A stretch of DNA of 64,000 bases from Paludibacteraceae bacterium (GCA_016297215.1 JAEDGZ010000011.1:1-64000); one strand, 5' to 3'. Shown: positions 7,449 to 16,022, numbered from the stretch's first letter. The notes: generated from the letters alone by a model not told the origin. Numbers and translations are program-made.

Positions 7449-7690
7449 TACACAAAAACAAAGAGCGGCTTGGCAAATATATGCCGCATAAATTGTGTTA
7501 TCGGAGAAGAGAGAAGAAACAACTACGTCAGACCAAAGCGACTAATATCCCGAACAGGACAAGTATTCACGAACGCCCTGCGGAAGCCAATGGCAAACGC
7601 TTTGGAGACTGGGAGATGGATTTGATAGTGGATAGTCGTCAGCGTGTGATACTGACGTTGGTGGAACGCAGCGTAAAGTCCACTTCCCTC
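7449..7690 (+). pseudogene. IS30-family transposase fragment
   Basis: The frame from about 7449 through 7690 encodes the middle of an IS30 transposase: KYMPHK, then RREKKQLRQT, then ISxRP-like SIHERPAEANGKRFGDWEMDLIV, then ILTLVERSVK. The first DDE aspartate region is present, but the N-terminal HTH and the rest of the catalytic domain are gone. The fragment ends where a REP-like palindrome and a terminator begin. It forms the right boundary of the accessory island. Confidence 0.75.
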
Positions 7691-7715
7691 AGTCCTATAA
7701 ATCGCATTCAATGGA

Positions 7716-7736
7716 GACGCAGGCGTCTCACCTGCG
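7716..7736 (+). repeat. REP-like palindrome, copy 1
   Basis: Core GACGCAGGCGTCTCACCTGCG, one base different from the window consensus. It sits between the IS30 remnant and the gdhA terminator. Confidence 0.7.
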
Positions 7737-7742
7737 AAAATA

Positions 7743-7777
7743 AGAGACTGCCTAACTCCAATTGTTAGACAGTCTCT
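7743..7777 (-). terminator. Terminator of gdhA
   Basis: Arms 7743-7756 and 7764-7777 pair over 14 bp with one mismatch. The gdhA-strand side is followed by TTATTTTCG. It may act in both directions. Confidence 0.7.
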
Positions 7778-7851
7778 CATTGTTTTATTCTTCAAGAAAT
7801 TCTCCTTTGAGGAAGAAAATCAGAGTTTTTGCCGAAATCGTAACTCGTAAA

Positions 7852-9207
7852 TCACACGATTCCTTGCTCTACCATGGCGTTGGCAACTTTCATGAAGCCC
7901 GCGATGTTGGCACCTTTCACGTAGTTGATGTAGCCGTCTTCCTCGGTGCCGTATTTGAGGCAAGCGTCGTGGATGTCCGCCATGATACGGCGCAGGTGGG
8001 TGTCCACTTCCTCGGCGGTCCAACTCTGGCGAATGCTGTTCTGCGTCATCTCCAGTCCCGAGGTGGCTACGCCGCCGGCGTTGCTCGCCTTGCCAGGGCT
8101 GTAGAGTATCTTCGCGCCTTGGAAGAGCGCGATAGCCTCCGGCGTGGTGGGCATGTTCGCCCCCTCTGCCACACAGTAGCAACCGTTGGCGAGCAGGTGC
8201 TCCGCGTCGGTCTTGTCAATCTCGTTCTGCGTAGCGCAAGGCATAGCGATATCGCAGGGGATGTTCCACGGGCGCGCGTCTGCAAAATACTGTGCCTCAG
8301 GATATTGCGCCGCATACTCCTTGATACGTCCGCGGCGGATGTTCTTCAGTTGGAACACGAAGTTCAGTTTCTCCTCGGTGAGCCCCTCGGGGTCGTAGAT
8401 GAAGCCGTTGCTGTCGCTCAGGGTCAGCACTTTGGCGCCCAAGCGCATGGCTTTCTGCGCAGCATACTGCGCCACGTTGCCCGAGCCGGAGATGCAGACG
8501 CGCTGCCCCTCAAACGACTTGCCGCGGGTCGCCAGCATCGCCTCCGCGAAGTAGCATGCGCCATAGCCCGTTGCCTCGGGGCGCATCTTGCTGCCGCCCC
8601 AGCACATGCCCTTGCCCGTCAGCGTGCCGGTGAACTCATCGCGCAGGCGCTTGTATTGCCCGAAGAGGAAACCTATCTCGCGCCCGCCGACGCCGATGTC
8701 GCCCGCAGGGACATCGGTGTCCTGCCCGATATGGCGTTGCAGTTCGGTCATGAAACTCTGGCAGAAACGCATCACCTCCGCGTCGGACTTGCCTCGCGGC
8801 GAGAAGTCGGAGCCGCCCTTCGCACCGCCCATCGGCAGCGTGGTGAGCGCGTTCTTGAAGGTCTGCTCAAAGGCAAGGAACTTCATGATACTCAGATTCA
8901 CACTCGCGTGGAAGCGGATGCCGCCCTTGTAGGGACCGATGGCGGAGTTCATCTGCACGCGGAAGCCGCGGTTGACCTGCACCTCGCCGTGGTCGTCCAC
9001 CCACGGCACGCGAAACATAATTACGCGTTCGGGCTCTACCATGCGCTCCAGCACTTTCTGCTCGCGCAGATACGGATAGGCGAACACCATCGGTGCCACG
9101 CTCTCCAACACTTCACTAACTGCCTGATGAAACTCCAATTCACCCGGATTCTTACGCACCAATTCAGCCATAAATTGGTCAACGTACTGCTTAACTTGTT
9201 TGTCCAT
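7852..9207 (-). CDS. gdhA: Glutamate dehydrogenase, NADP-type hexameric family
   Basis: A 451-residue enzyme interconverting 2-oxoglutarate plus ammonia and glutamate, central to ammonia assimilation in Bacteroidales. Visible family motifs are GPYKGGIRFH and PMGGAKGGSDF (substrate-binding lysines, about residues 92-135), PAGDIGVGGREIG (about 167-180, catalytic aspartate) and the Rossmann SGSGNVAQYAAQKA (about 240). Length and order match bacterial NAD(P)-dependent glutamate dehydrogenases of about 445-450 residues. Coenzyme choice is assigned by overall resemblance rather than by a measured residue. It is transcribed alone, from a promoter at 9335-9342, through a leader of roughly 120 nt that carries a tandem-repeat/REP composite. 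A hairpin terminator follows the stop. Confidence 0.95.
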   Translation of the reverse strand: MDKQVKQYVDQFMAELVRKNPGELEFHQAVSEVLESVAPMVFAYPYLREQKVLERMVEPERVIMFRVPWVDDHGEVQVNRGFRVQMNSAIGPYKGGIRFHASVNLSIMKFLAFEQTFKNALTTLPMGGAKGGSDFSPRGKSDAEVMRFCQSFMTELQRHIGQDTDVPAGDIGVGGREIGFLFGQYKRLRDEFTGTLTGKGMCWGGSKMRPEATGYGACYFAEAMLATRGKSFEGQRVCISGSGNVAQYAAQKAMRLGAKVLTLSDSNGFIYDPEGLTEEKLNFVFQLKNIRRGRIKEYAAQYPEAQYFADARPWNIPCDIAMPCATQNEIDKTDAEHLLANGCYCVAEGANMPTTPEAIALFQGAKILYSPGKASNAGGVATSGLEMTQNSIRQSWTAEEVDTHLRRIMADIHDACLKYGTEEDGYINYVKGANIAGFMKVANAMVEQGIV

Positions 9208-9226
9208 AAATATACCTTAAAAAATT

Positions 9227-9311
9227 GACGAATTACGATTTACGATTTACGAAGGACGATATAAAGCCCCGACTTGTCGGGACGCACCCGGACGATTTAC
9301 GATTTACGAAT
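9227..9311 (+). repeat. 7-nt tandem array (ACGATTT/ACGAATT) interrupted by a REP-like hairpin
   Basis: ACGATTT- and ACGAATT-type heptamers lie on both sides of an insert at about 9256-9291. The insert contains the hairpin CCCGACTTGTCGGG (9268-9281) and a CGCACCCGG end that resembles the REP family. All of it lies in the untranslated leader of gdhA. Confidence 0.75.
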
Positions 9312-9334
9312 TGTCTTTTGCTTGAAATCGAGTG

Positions 9335-9342
9335 CAAAGATA
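9335..9342 (-). promoter_or_regulatory. gdhA promoter -7 box
   Basis: TATCTTTG on the minus strand inside the extended context AAAAAAGCAGTATCTTTGC, which recurs at 59421 and, with small changes, at 16108 and 19321. ATTG replaces TTTG at the -33 position. Confidence 0.65.
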
Positions 9343-9510
9343 CTGCTTTTTTTTGATATATACAATATATTTGTACAAAAAGGTATATTTTTGTTCGTTT
9401 TTCTTACTAATTGTCTTGTTTTGCTATGTAAATAAGTGGTTTTGTACAAACAATCCAAACTTCAAAGAAAATCTTAAGGTATTCTTAAGCAAATTATCGC
9501 CAAGAAGCAT

Positions 9511-9518
9511 TACCTTTG
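9511..9518 (+). promoter_or_regulatory. Promoter -7 box for DUF4491 gene
   Basis: TACCTTTG. Its position places the transcript start near 9525, which rules out translation from the ATG at 9516 and supports the start at 9546. Confidence 0.6.
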
Positions 9519-9545
9519 CCTCATATTCAAAAATACTATTCGTTT

Positions 9546-9845
9546 ATGGTTCTTTCTCACTTTTATGGTCTCATTATCGGGGCTGCAACGTTTCTAATTA
9601 TTGGTCTGTTTCATCCGCTCGTCATCAAAGGCGAGTACTATTTCGGCGTTAGAATTTGGTGGGTGTTTCTGTTGCTCGGTTTATTGGGAATAGCAGGCTC
9701 CCTCTTAGTTGCTAACGAGGTGATTTCTATTCTCTTGGGCGTATTTGCCTTTTCTTCGCTGTGGGGAATAGGCGAGGTGTTCGAACAACGGAAACGGGTA
9801 CAGAAAGGGTGGTTCCCTGCCAATCCAAAGAGAAAGAGCAAATGA
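9546..9845 (+). CDS. DUF4491 family membrane protein
   Basis: A 99-residue protein starting MVLSHFYGLIIGAATFLIIGLFHP. It has three hydrophobic segments (about residues 6-25, 36-52, 55-72) and a conserved end EVFEQRKRVQKGWFPANPKRK. This is the DUF4491 pattern, widespread in Bacteroidetes and of unknown function. An earlier in-frame ATG at 9516 lies inside the promoter box, so 9546 is preferred. The stop overlaps the next start in ATGA, so translation of the two small membrane proteins is probably coupled. Confidence 0.8.
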   Translation: MVLSHFYGLIIGAATFLIIGLFHPLVIKGEYYFGVRIWWVFLLLGLLGIAGSLLVANEVISILLGVFAFSSLWGIGEVFEQRKRVQKGWFPANPKRKSK

Positions 9846-10090
9846 AAGCAAAGATACAGGCCTTTCTAAGGCGATTATCGTTTCGCACAGGCGTTATTGT
9901 GTTGGTGCTGTGTGTGCCGTGCTACATCATCAGTTTTGCGCAAATGGCATTTCCCATAAGTGTTGAACTGAAAGGGGTGCTATGGTTTGTTTTCTTTGGT
10001 CTTGCCAAGAGTTTTCAGTATGGGGGGCTCACTATTATTGGGGTAGATGGTGTCAAACGGTTGAAGGCGTATGTTTGCAAGAAACGCTAA
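9842..10090 (+). CDS. Small membrane protein coupled to DUF4491
   Basis: An 82-residue protein with a basic N-terminus (MKAKIQAFLRRLSFR) and two hydrophobic segments (about 15-36 and 42-62), ending in a lysine/arginine-rich tail. It begins in the ATGA overlap with the DUF4491 stop and has no promoter of its own. It converges on the minus-strand outer-membrane protein gene, and the two 3' ends overlap by 4 nt. I do not recognise a named family. The pairing suggests a joint inner-membrane role with DUF4491. Confidence 0.65.
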   Translation: MKAKIQAFLRRLSFRTGVIVLVLCVPCYIISFAQMAFPISVELKGVLWFVFFGLAKSFQYGGLTIIGVDGVKRLKAYVCKKR

Positions 10091-10713
10091 TGGCTGAACA
10101 TAAAGCCGATATAGCATCTCGGACCCGTCGGCTGCACAACGGCTTGTTTGTGCCACGCCACCATCCAATCTAAACGGAACGTGAGGTGCACTTTCTGCGT
10201 TATGCACCAATCTATACCCGCGTAAGGACTGATATAGAAGAAACTTTGCTTGTGAAATAAAGTATGCCTTTCTTCCTCCCAATCGTTTACATCTCCTTCT
10301 AATATATAGAGCGAGCGCATGGCTCCGCCTCCGATGGTGCCGCCCACGTAGGGCCACACTTTCTCCAACCGCCAGCAGGCATCTGCCAGCACACCGCCCC
10401 AACCTGTCCGAATGTAACTTCCCGACTGAAGAGTGGAGCGGTAATTGGTGGTGGAGGCGTTCATGGTGGATGTGAATCCCTCGCTGCCAATGCGCAGGTG
10501 TTCCCAAAGATGTACCCTGACCGCGCCTCCTATACCAAACGTTGCCCCTTGTAGTTCCTTATCCAAAGGGCTGAGTCTGTCTTTTCCGAACAGGTAGCCC
10601 GTGTGCACCATCATCCCGCCCGAGAAACCTTGGTAAACCTTGCCTTCAGAGTTGCCGGCTTGCAGACTGAAGCAAACGAAAAGCAATAAAAATAAAAGTG
10701 ATACCTTCTGCAT
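10087..10713 (-). CDS. Outer-membrane beta-barrel protein
   Basis: A protein of about 208 residues beginning MQKVSLLFLLLFVCFSLQAG, a standard signal peptide. It then shows alternating strands with many glycines and aromatics (GMMVHTGYLFG; FGIGGAVRVHLWEHLRIG; FYISPYAGIDW; HLTFRLDWMVAWH) and ends in a short YIGFMF-SH strand. This is typical of a small 8-strand barrel. A longer frame begins at 10740, but the promoter box at 10729-10736 overlaps that start, so 10713 is chosen. It is monocistronic. Function is unknown; a porin or an adhesin-type barrel are alternatives. Confidence 0.75.
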   Translation of the reverse strand: MQKVSLLFLLLFVCFSLQAGNSEGKVYQGFSGGMMVHTGYLFGKDRLSPLDKELQGATFGIGGAVRVHLWEHLRIGSEGFTSTMNASTTNYRSTLQSGSYIRTGWGGVLADACWRLEKVWPYVGGTIGGGAMRSLYILEGDVNDWEEERHTLFHKQSFFYISPYAGIDWCITQKVHLTFRLDWMVAWHKQAVVQPTGPRCYIGFMFSH

Positions 10714-10728
10714 AGTAAATAATTTCTG

Positions 10729-10736
10729 CAAAGGTA
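10729..10736 (-). promoter_or_regulatory. Promoter -7 box for the beta-barrel gene
   Basis: TACCTTTG on the minus strand, about 15 nt before the chosen start codon. Confidence 0.55.
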
Positions 10737-10775
10737 CCACTTTTATCGTATATCTTGCTTAAATCTGTCTTAAGA

Positions 10776-11360
10776 TTAACGGCAAACAATGGGAATTTTT
10801 AGTTCGTTTATCGTGCCATTGATATCCATTTTGAATGTAAAGTGGCTGATACTGAGCGTCGTGGATATGCGCAGATAGCCCGGTTTGGCTGTTGGCAACA
10901 ACATCTGTAGTATCGCGTCTAACATCCGTCGAAAGGTGTCGGGATGTTCGCGTATGTCGCTGACAAACGGGTCTAAATGCAGTTGAGGCACCAGCGCTTT
11001 TTCCTGCAAGTCTGCCTCATGCGCATACAGCCACTCAACGATGAATTCTTGGATATTGAAAGTATAGCCCCCTTGCGCATTGGCGGAATGATAACAAATT
11101 CCCGTGCCGCGGAAAGTCTCTATCGGTTCTTGGAGCGAAAGCCCTAATTTGCGCCTTATCGCGTTTAGGTGTACATCAATAGTGCCCGTGTCGTACTGAA
11201 AGCGTGTGCCCCATACCATATCCAATATCTCGTCGCGTGTGCATATCCGATCGGCATTACGAATCAGATGTTGCAGCAGTGCGAACTCCAATCGCGTCAG
11301 TTTGACGTTCTTCCCACGATATTGGGCTGTTTGATTATTGGGGTCAAGTGTGATGGGCAT
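10776..11360 (-). CDS. Winged-helix regulator lacking a receiver domain
   Basis: A 194-residue protein. Residues about 8-90 form an OmpR/PhoB-type winged helix (KLTRLEFALLQHLIRNADRICTRDEILDMVWG...TGTIDVHLNAIRRKLG...IETFRGTGICYH). There is no receiver domain: upstream in frame there is a stop, and only 30 nt separate it from the preceding gene. Residues about 120-190 vaguely recall the N-box region of a histidine-kinase ATPase domain (TFRRMLDAILQMLLPTAKPGYLRIS) but lack the key asparagine. This likeness is weak. It lies last in the nusB operon, so its DNA-binding activity may be set by level rather than by phosphorylation. Confidence 0.7.
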   Translation of the reverse strand: MPITLDPNNQTAQYRGKNVKLTRLEFALLQHLIRNADRICTRDEILDMVWGTRFQYDTGTIDVHLNAIRRKLGLSLQEPIETFRGTGICYHSANAQGGYTFNIQEFIVEWLYAHEADLQEKALVPQLHLDPFVSDIREHPDTFRRMLDAILQMLLPTAKPGYLRISTTLSISHFTFKMDINGTINELKIPIVCR

Positions 11361-11390
11361 ATCGAAGATATTCTATTGGCACATCCTTTT

Positions 11391-12449
11391 TTATGATTGT
11401 ATATTCTTTATGATTTTATCTGCATCTTCCTGCTTTTTGAGGCTGGCGCTGTGGATGATGTCGTAGATACCTTTAATGGTCTCGGCGTCTATCTTGTGTT
11501 GCTCGCCCCATGCGATACGGTCGTTGACCATCTGCTCGTAGCGCGTGGGTTGGTAGCACGGTACTTCAAAGCAAAGCTTCCATATCCCCAACATCCTGCT
11601 GACCTGCATGCGTTGGGCGATTAGGTCCCACAGTTGGTCGTCTATCTCGTCTATCTGCGCGCGGTACCATGCCAGCGCTTGGCTCGTTCCGGCTTCGGAA
11701 GGCAATTCCCCTGAGGCGTATGGCATGCCGACTGTGCGCAGTATCTTGCCGAGCAGGGTGGGGGTGATCTGCTGCTTGCTGTCCGACAATGCCGAGTCCG
11801 GACTTATGTGCACCTCTATCATCGCGCCGTCGAACAGCAACTCCTTGCCTTTCTGCAGCAGCGGGAGTATCTTCTTTCTGTCGCCGCCCATGTGGCTCGG
11901 GTCAATCAGCATGGAGACGTTCGGGTAGGTCATTCGGAATAGATGTGCCATGCCCCAACACGGACGGTGGCTGCACCCGCGCAACACGGCTATCACGGGG
12001 CAGCCTGCGCGCTGTATCCGCTCCACATTGCCTGCCCAAAGGCTCCAGTCTTCGTTTACGGGATTCTTCACCAGCACCGTGCACTGTGCGCCTGCTTTCA
12101 CCTCCTCTGCGAGGGTGTCCGCAAGGCTCTGCACCAAGATGGGGTTGGCGGTGGTCCGTGCGCCCAGCCACAGGTAGTCTATCCCCGCCGCCAATGCCAA
12201 GCGGATATGTTCGGGCGTTGCCACCTCTGTTGCCACGGGCAGCCCCGTCTCCTCTTTCACGCGCTGCAACCACGCCAATCCCTTCTTGCCGACACCCTGG
12301 AAAGTGTCGGGGCTGGTGCGCGGCTTCCATATCCCTGCGCGGAACACCCACTGCTCATCGGGGTCTTTCCGAGCCATATTTGCCAAGCGCAGTGCCGTCA
12401 TCAGCACTTGCTCTTTGCTCTCTGCCGCACAAGGTCCTGCGATAATCAT
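11391..12449 (-). CDS. Bifunctional DAHP synthase / chorismate mutase (type II)
   Basis: A 352-residue fusion. Residues 1 to about 255 form a DAHP synthase of the KDO8P-like class (IIAGPCAAES at the start, TFQGVGKKGL, YLWLGARTTANP, LRGCSHRP, LIDPSHMGGDR, EVHISPDSALSDSKQQ), joining phosphoenolpyruvate and erythrose 4-phosphate. Residues about 265-350 form an AroQ-type helical chorismate mutase (IDEIDDQLWDLIAQRMQVSRMLGIWK...RYEQMVNDRIAWG). This fusion is common in Bacteroidetes and starts aromatic amino-acid synthesis. Its ATG lies within the TGATG overlap with the stop of the aminotransferase gene, so it is translationally coupled. The start IIAGPC leaves almost no N-terminal extension, as in relatives. 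Confidence 0.92.
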   Translation of the reverse strand: MIIAGPCAAESKEQVLMTALRLANMARKDPDEQWVFRAGIWKPRTSPDTFQGVGKKGLAWLQRVKEETGLPVATEVATPEHIRLALAAGIDYLWLGARTTANPILVQSLADTLAEEVKAGAQCTVLVKNPVNEDWSLWAGNVERIQRAGCPVIAVLRGCSHRPCWGMAHLFRMTYPNVSMLIDPSHMGGDRKKILPLLQKGKELLFDGAMIEVHISPDSALSDSKQQITPTLLGKILRTVGMPYASGELPSEAGTSQALAWYRAQIDEIDDQLWDLIAQRMQVSRMLGIWKLCFEVPCYQPTRYEQMVNDRIAWGEQHKIDAETIKGIYDIIHSASLKKQEDADKIIKNIQS

Positions 12450-13576
12450 CAGTGAATCAATTTGTTAATTGTATTGGTGATGTATTCCAACTGCTCCTCG
12501 TCCAATTCGGTGTGCATGGGGAGCGAGAGGACACATGCCGCTAACCGTTCTGCCACGGGGAAATCGCCCGGTTGGTAGCGCGGGTCTTGGTATGCTTTCT
12601 GCAAGTGGAGCGGTACGGGATAATAGACCATCGCGGGAATACCTGCCTCCTGCAACTGTGCTTTGAGTTGGTCGCGGTCAATGCCCTGTACGCGCAAGGT
12701 GTATTGGTGGAAGACATGGGTGGAGTGGGGCTCTCTACCGGGCAGCAAGAGATGCGGATTGCCCGCAAACGCTTGGTCGTAGTAGGCAGCGGCACGCTGA
12801 CGCGCCGCAATGTACTCATCCAGATGGGGCAACTTCGCGTCCAAGATAGCAGCCTGAATACCGTCTAATCGCGAGTTAACGCCCACCATGTCATGATGAT
12901 AGCGCACCACCATCCCGTGGTTCGCAATCGCCCGCATGCGGGCTGCCAAGTCATCATCGTTGGTGAAGATAGCCCCACCGTCGCCGTAGCAACCTAAGTT
13001 CTTCGAGGGGAAGAAACTGGTGCACCCGATATGCCCGATAGTGCCCGCCTGCTTGGTGCAACCGTCTGCAAACGTGTACTTTGCACCGATAGCCTGACAT
13101 GCGTCTTCTACTACGTAGAGGTTCTTCTCCTGCGCGATACGCATGATGGCCTCCATGTTCGCGCACTGCCCGAAGAGGTGCACAGGCACGATGGCTTTCG
13201 TCTTGGGCGTGATGGCTTTCTCCAGCGACTCTATCGACATGTTCATCGTCTCCCAATCCACATCCACCACTACGGGGGTCAGTCCCAAGAGTGCTACCAC
13301 CTCCGCCGTGGCAATAAACGTGAAGGTAGGCGTGATTACTTCATTGCCGCGCTGCAACCCGAGCCCCATCAGGGCTATCTGCAACGCGTCCGTGCCATTG
13401 CCCACGGGAATGACGTGTTTCGCACCCGTGTAGGCTTCTAAATGGTGCTGGAAATCAGTAACTTGCTGTCCTTTTACAAAGGCGGCACTGTCTATCACCG
13501 CTTGTATGCCGCGGTCGATGTCCGCCTTGATATGTTGATACTGCGTCTGCAGGTCAACCATTTGTATCTTTCTCAT
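12449..13576 (-). CDS. DegT/DnrJ/EryC1/StrS-family PLP sugar aminotransferase
   Basis: A 375-residue fold-type I aminotransferase. Family marks are VGNGTDALQIAL near residue 58, VEDACQAIGA near 157, the PLP lysine in SFFPSKNLGCYGDGGA near 190, and NSRLDGIQAAIL near 237. Such enzymes transfer an amino group to keto sugars bound to nucleotides, usually for surface polysaccharide or glycan synthesis. Its ATG overlaps the stop of the YbbR-like gene by 4 nt and its stop overlaps the DAHP synthase start, so it belongs to the nusB operon. The substrate cannot be told from this context. Confidence 0.9.
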   Translation of the reverse strand: MRKIQMVDLQTQYQHIKADIDRGIQAVIDSAAFVKGQQVTDFQHHLEAYTGAKHVIPVGNGTDALQIALMGLGLQRGNEVITPTFTFIATAEVVALLGLTPVVVDVDWETMNMSIESLEKAITPKTKAIVPVHLFGQCANMEAIMRIAQEKNLYVVEDACQAIGAKYTFADGCTKQAGTIGHIGCTSFFPSKNLGCYGDGGAIFTNDDDLAARMRAIANHGMVVRYHHDMVGVNSRLDGIQAAILDAKLPHLDEYIAARQRAAAYYDQAFAGNPHLLLPGREPHSTHVFHQYTLRVQGIDRDQLKAQLQEAGIPAMVYYPVPLHLQKAYQDPRYQPGDFPVAERLAACVLSLPMHTELDEEQLEYITNTINKLIH

Positions 13577-14541
13577 CTTTCTACGATAAATTCGGCTTCT
13601 TGGGGGAAGAAGCGCAGATTGCTAATATACGGACTTCGGCAGTCCACATGAATCGGCAGTTTGTTGTCGTGGAGGGTCGGGTAGGGGCAGGTAACGCTGA
13701 AGTCCTCCTCCGTAACCTCGCCGAAGTGGCTCAGCCCGACGCGCACGGTAACTGATACCTCCTGCGGGAAGACGCGCAACTGCTCCCCCTCGCGAACCTC
13801 CGCAGGCACGATGGGGAGCCGAAACTGCTTCTCGGTATATCGTTCGGTGATGACTTGCACGCGCACGCTGTCTTGCGCCAGGCGGATACCTTCCGGCGCG
13901 TCCAATGCCAAGACCCGTATGCAGGTGTCTCTCAGGTCGGTCAGCAGCAAGTCCTCCGTCGCGATGGCTCGCAGGCTCGCCAACTGCTCCCTCGTGCCAT
14001 ACACGCTGACCTCCTGCTGCAAGAGTGTGGGCTCGCCAACCAACTGATATTCAGCCGTCGGCACGAACTCACTCCGTAGTAGCACCGCCACCGTCTTCTC
14101 CTCCTGCCGCACATAGGCAACGCTAATCTGCTCGGGCTCTGCCGATACCAACTTGCTTGTTCCTTGCAGCAGGTCGGTCAAGCTGCGTCGCAACACGTCC
14201 GACGATATGCGCACCGTACCGCTCTCGCCCTGCATCTGACTGCTCAGGTCTATCGTCAGTTCGGGAGGATTCACCTGATACATACGCAACCGTTTGCCCG
14301 CATCGCGCACCTCTATTTTGAGGGTCGCGGGCAAACGGTCGTGGTCGAAATAGGCATCGGTCGGGATGCCTGTGTAGTGGACGGGCACTGTTACGCGGGC
14401 ATTACGCACCGACTGCATGGCATGTCCGAACCAGAGCGCCGTGGCGAGCAACACGAAGAAGAGAAATGTCAGCACATCTTTCCACTCCGTCTTTCCTACG
14501 TGCGAACGCAGGCGTGCCCATATTTCCGTTTTCGGTTTCAA
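13573..14541 (-). CDS. YbbR-like (CdaR-type) membrane-anchored protein
   Basis: A 322-residue protein with one N-terminal membrane helix (about residues 22-42, VLTFLFFVLLATALWFGHAM). It is followed by repeated YbbR beta domains, each with a YQVxxPE/EVREGEQLRV-like strand pattern. In Firmicutes YbbR proteins regulate diadenylate cyclase; in Bacteroidetes a gene of this kind lies regularly beside nusB and yajC, as here. It follows yajC by 13 nt and overlaps the aminotransferase start by 4 nt. The role in this organism is not known. Confidence 0.85.
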   Translation of the reverse strand: MKPKTEIWARLRSHVGKTEWKDVLTFLFFVLLATALWFGHAMQSVRNARVTVPVHYTGIPTDAYFDHDRLPATLKIEVRDAGKRLRMYQVNPPELTIDLSSQMQGESGTVRISSDVLRRSLTDLLQGTSKLVSAEPEQISVAYVRQEEKTVAVLLRSEFVPTAEYQLVGEPTLLQQEVSVYGTREQLASLRAIATEDLLLTDLRDTCIRVLALDAPEGIRLAQDSVRVQVITERYTEKQFRLPIVPAEVREGEQLRVFPQEVSVTVRVGLSHFGEVTEEDFSVTCPYPTLHDNKLPIHVDCRSPYISNLRFFPQEAEFIVER

Positions 14542-14554
14542 AAAAACTTATCCC

Positions 14555-14899
14555 TTATTTCTTCTCTGCGGGAGCGTCTTTCGGCGCTTGTTGTGCGTCG
14601 GCTGCATCCGCGAAGACGCTCTCTTTGGCAATCTTGATGGTTACGTCCTTGGCGATGGTAACGAGGAACGTGTTCTCTTGCACTTCCTTAATCTCACCAT
14701 ACAAACCGCCGGCGGTTACCACTTTGTCGCCTTTCTTCATGTTGTCGCGTTGCTTCTGCAATTCCTTTTGTTTCTTCGTTTGCGGACGAATCATAAAGAA
14801 ATAGAACACCACGAAGATGAGTGCCATCATCACCCAGAATGTCCACTGACTACCTTGCTGTGCACCAGCCTCTGCTTGCAATAAAATAAGATTTAGCAT
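14555..14899 (-). CDS. yajC: Preprotein translocase subunit YajC
   Basis: A 114-residue protein with one membrane helix (about 20-42, WTFWVMMALIFVVFYFFMIRPQ) immediately followed by the diagnostic RPQTKKQKELQKQRDNMKKGDKVVTAGGLYG region. It is an accessory part of the SecDF-YajC complex in the inner membrane. The C-terminus has an alanine/aspartate-rich extension (FADAADAQQAPKDAPAEKK). It lies between nusB and the YbbR-like gene, the usual order in Bacteroidetes. Confidence 0.92.
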   Translation of the reverse strand: MLNLILLQAEAGAQQGSQWTFWVMMALIFVVFYFFMIRPQTKKQKELQKQRDNMKKGDKVVTAGGLYGEIKEVQENTFLVTIAKDVTIKIAKESVFADAADAQQAPKDAPAEKK

Positions 14900-14954
14900 A
14901 TTGATTTAATGTTTAATTTTTACTATTTAATTGTACCTGCATTATAGAGCATTG

Positions 14955-15998
14955 TTACTTCTTCTCCTCCTCTGTTTCGCTCAACGGGCTCTCTTCCTCG
15001 GTGGTGAGGGGGCTCTCTTCCTCCGTCGTAGGGGCTTTCTCTTCCTCTTTCAGCATGGTTGCCTTTATCAGCGTCCCGTCTCGCTTCATCTTCCTTAGTA
15101 TCTCGTTCAAGATACCGTTCACGAACAGGTAACTCTTCTCGCCGGAGTACTCTTTCGCCAACTCAATGTATTCGTTGAGCGACACTTGCAGAGGTATATC
15201 CTCAAAATGCGTTATTTCCGCCAGCGCCTGCTCCAAGATGATACGGTCCATATACGCGATACGGTCTGCCTCCCAGTTGATAAGGTTCTTGTTGATGAGT
15301 TTCTCAAACTGCTCATGCCCGTCCAGTGCATACTGCAACAGTTGCTCGCCGAATGCGGCTTCTTCTTCGTTGTCGAACATCGGCGACAGGTCTTTCGTGT
15401 AGGCGGTAACCGAACGGAATGAACGGACGGTGTTCAGCGCAGCAAGCAGCATAGGGTCTTGGTTGTCTGCCCAGTCGGTCTTGTCCAGCGCAATCTCCAT
15501 CTCCTCTAATGCGTCCGTAAGTGCTTGATTCTCAAAGAGTAGTTTCAGGTATATCTCGCGCCACACCGCCTTGTCTTGCTCGTAGCCCCACTCGCGCAAC
15601 GCCATATACTCCTTATAAAAATCCTGCTCCTGCAATTGCTTATAGACCGCCGCTACGGCACTCATGCCGGCATCCCAACTCAGGTGCTCTTCGTCCACGC
15701 GCTTGCGGATGTTGCGGTTCTCGAAAATCTGCTTCGCGAACAGGTTCTTCACGAAGCGACGATTGGGAACGTATAGGGTGTGGGTAATCTTTGCGCGTTG
15801 CTCCGCCTGCTCTATCTGCTGCTCGGCATAATCGGTCATAGCGTTCACGAAATCCAGCAACATCACATACAAGTCGTATGTGTCCGCATAACTTTTCAAC
15901 AACTCTTTTCTTGCAGTCAGCGGAGTCTTTTCTCCGTCTTTATAGTAAGCAAACAAAGTCTGCAACACCTTTGTTCGCACCATTGTACGAGTGAACAT
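14955..15998 (-). CDS. nusB: NusB-family antitermination protein with acidic tail
   Basis: A 347-residue protein, much longer than the 130-160 residues of proteobacterial NusB but in line with the long Bacteroidetes form. The NusB fold is in the C-terminal half (about 230-315: [23 protein letters not shown]...[32 protein letters not shown]). The N-terminal part ([14 protein letters not shown]) resembles the family's first helix. The last 30 residues form an acidic tail containing two copies of TTEEESPL, probably from a short DNA duplication. NusB acts with NusE in rRNA antitermination. A start at 15983 (MVRTKV) is equally possible. First gene of a six-gene operon. Confidence 0.88.
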   Translation of the reverse strand: MFTRTMVRTKVLQTLFAYYKDGEKTPLTARKELLKSYADTYDLYVMLLDFVNAMTDYAEQQIEQAEQRAKITHTLYVPNRRFVKNLFAKQIFENRNIRKRVDEEHLSWDAGMSAVAAVYKQLQEQDFYKEYMALREWGYEQDKAVWREIYLKLLFENQALTDALEEMEIALDKTDWADNQDPMLLAALNTVRSFRSVTAYTKDLSPMFDNEEEAAFGEQLLQYALDGHEQFEKLINKNLINWEADRIAYMDRIILEQALAEITHFEDIPLQVSLNEYIELAKEYSGEKSYLFVNGILNEILRKMKRDGTLIKATMLKEEEKAPTTEEESPLTTEEESPLSETEEEKK

Positions 15999-16022
15999 GT
16001 GCCTTTTCTACGAAATTCGGTG

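Noticed and set aside
7762..9228. 488-residue open frame on the plus strand opposite gdhA
   Set aside because: It is an antisense shadow of a clearly conserved gene. Its composition is Arg/His/Ala-rich without domains.
9332..9652. 106-residue plus-strand ORF before DUF4491
   Set aside because: It covers the two divergent promoters and overlaps the DUF4491 start in another frame; AT-driven shadow.
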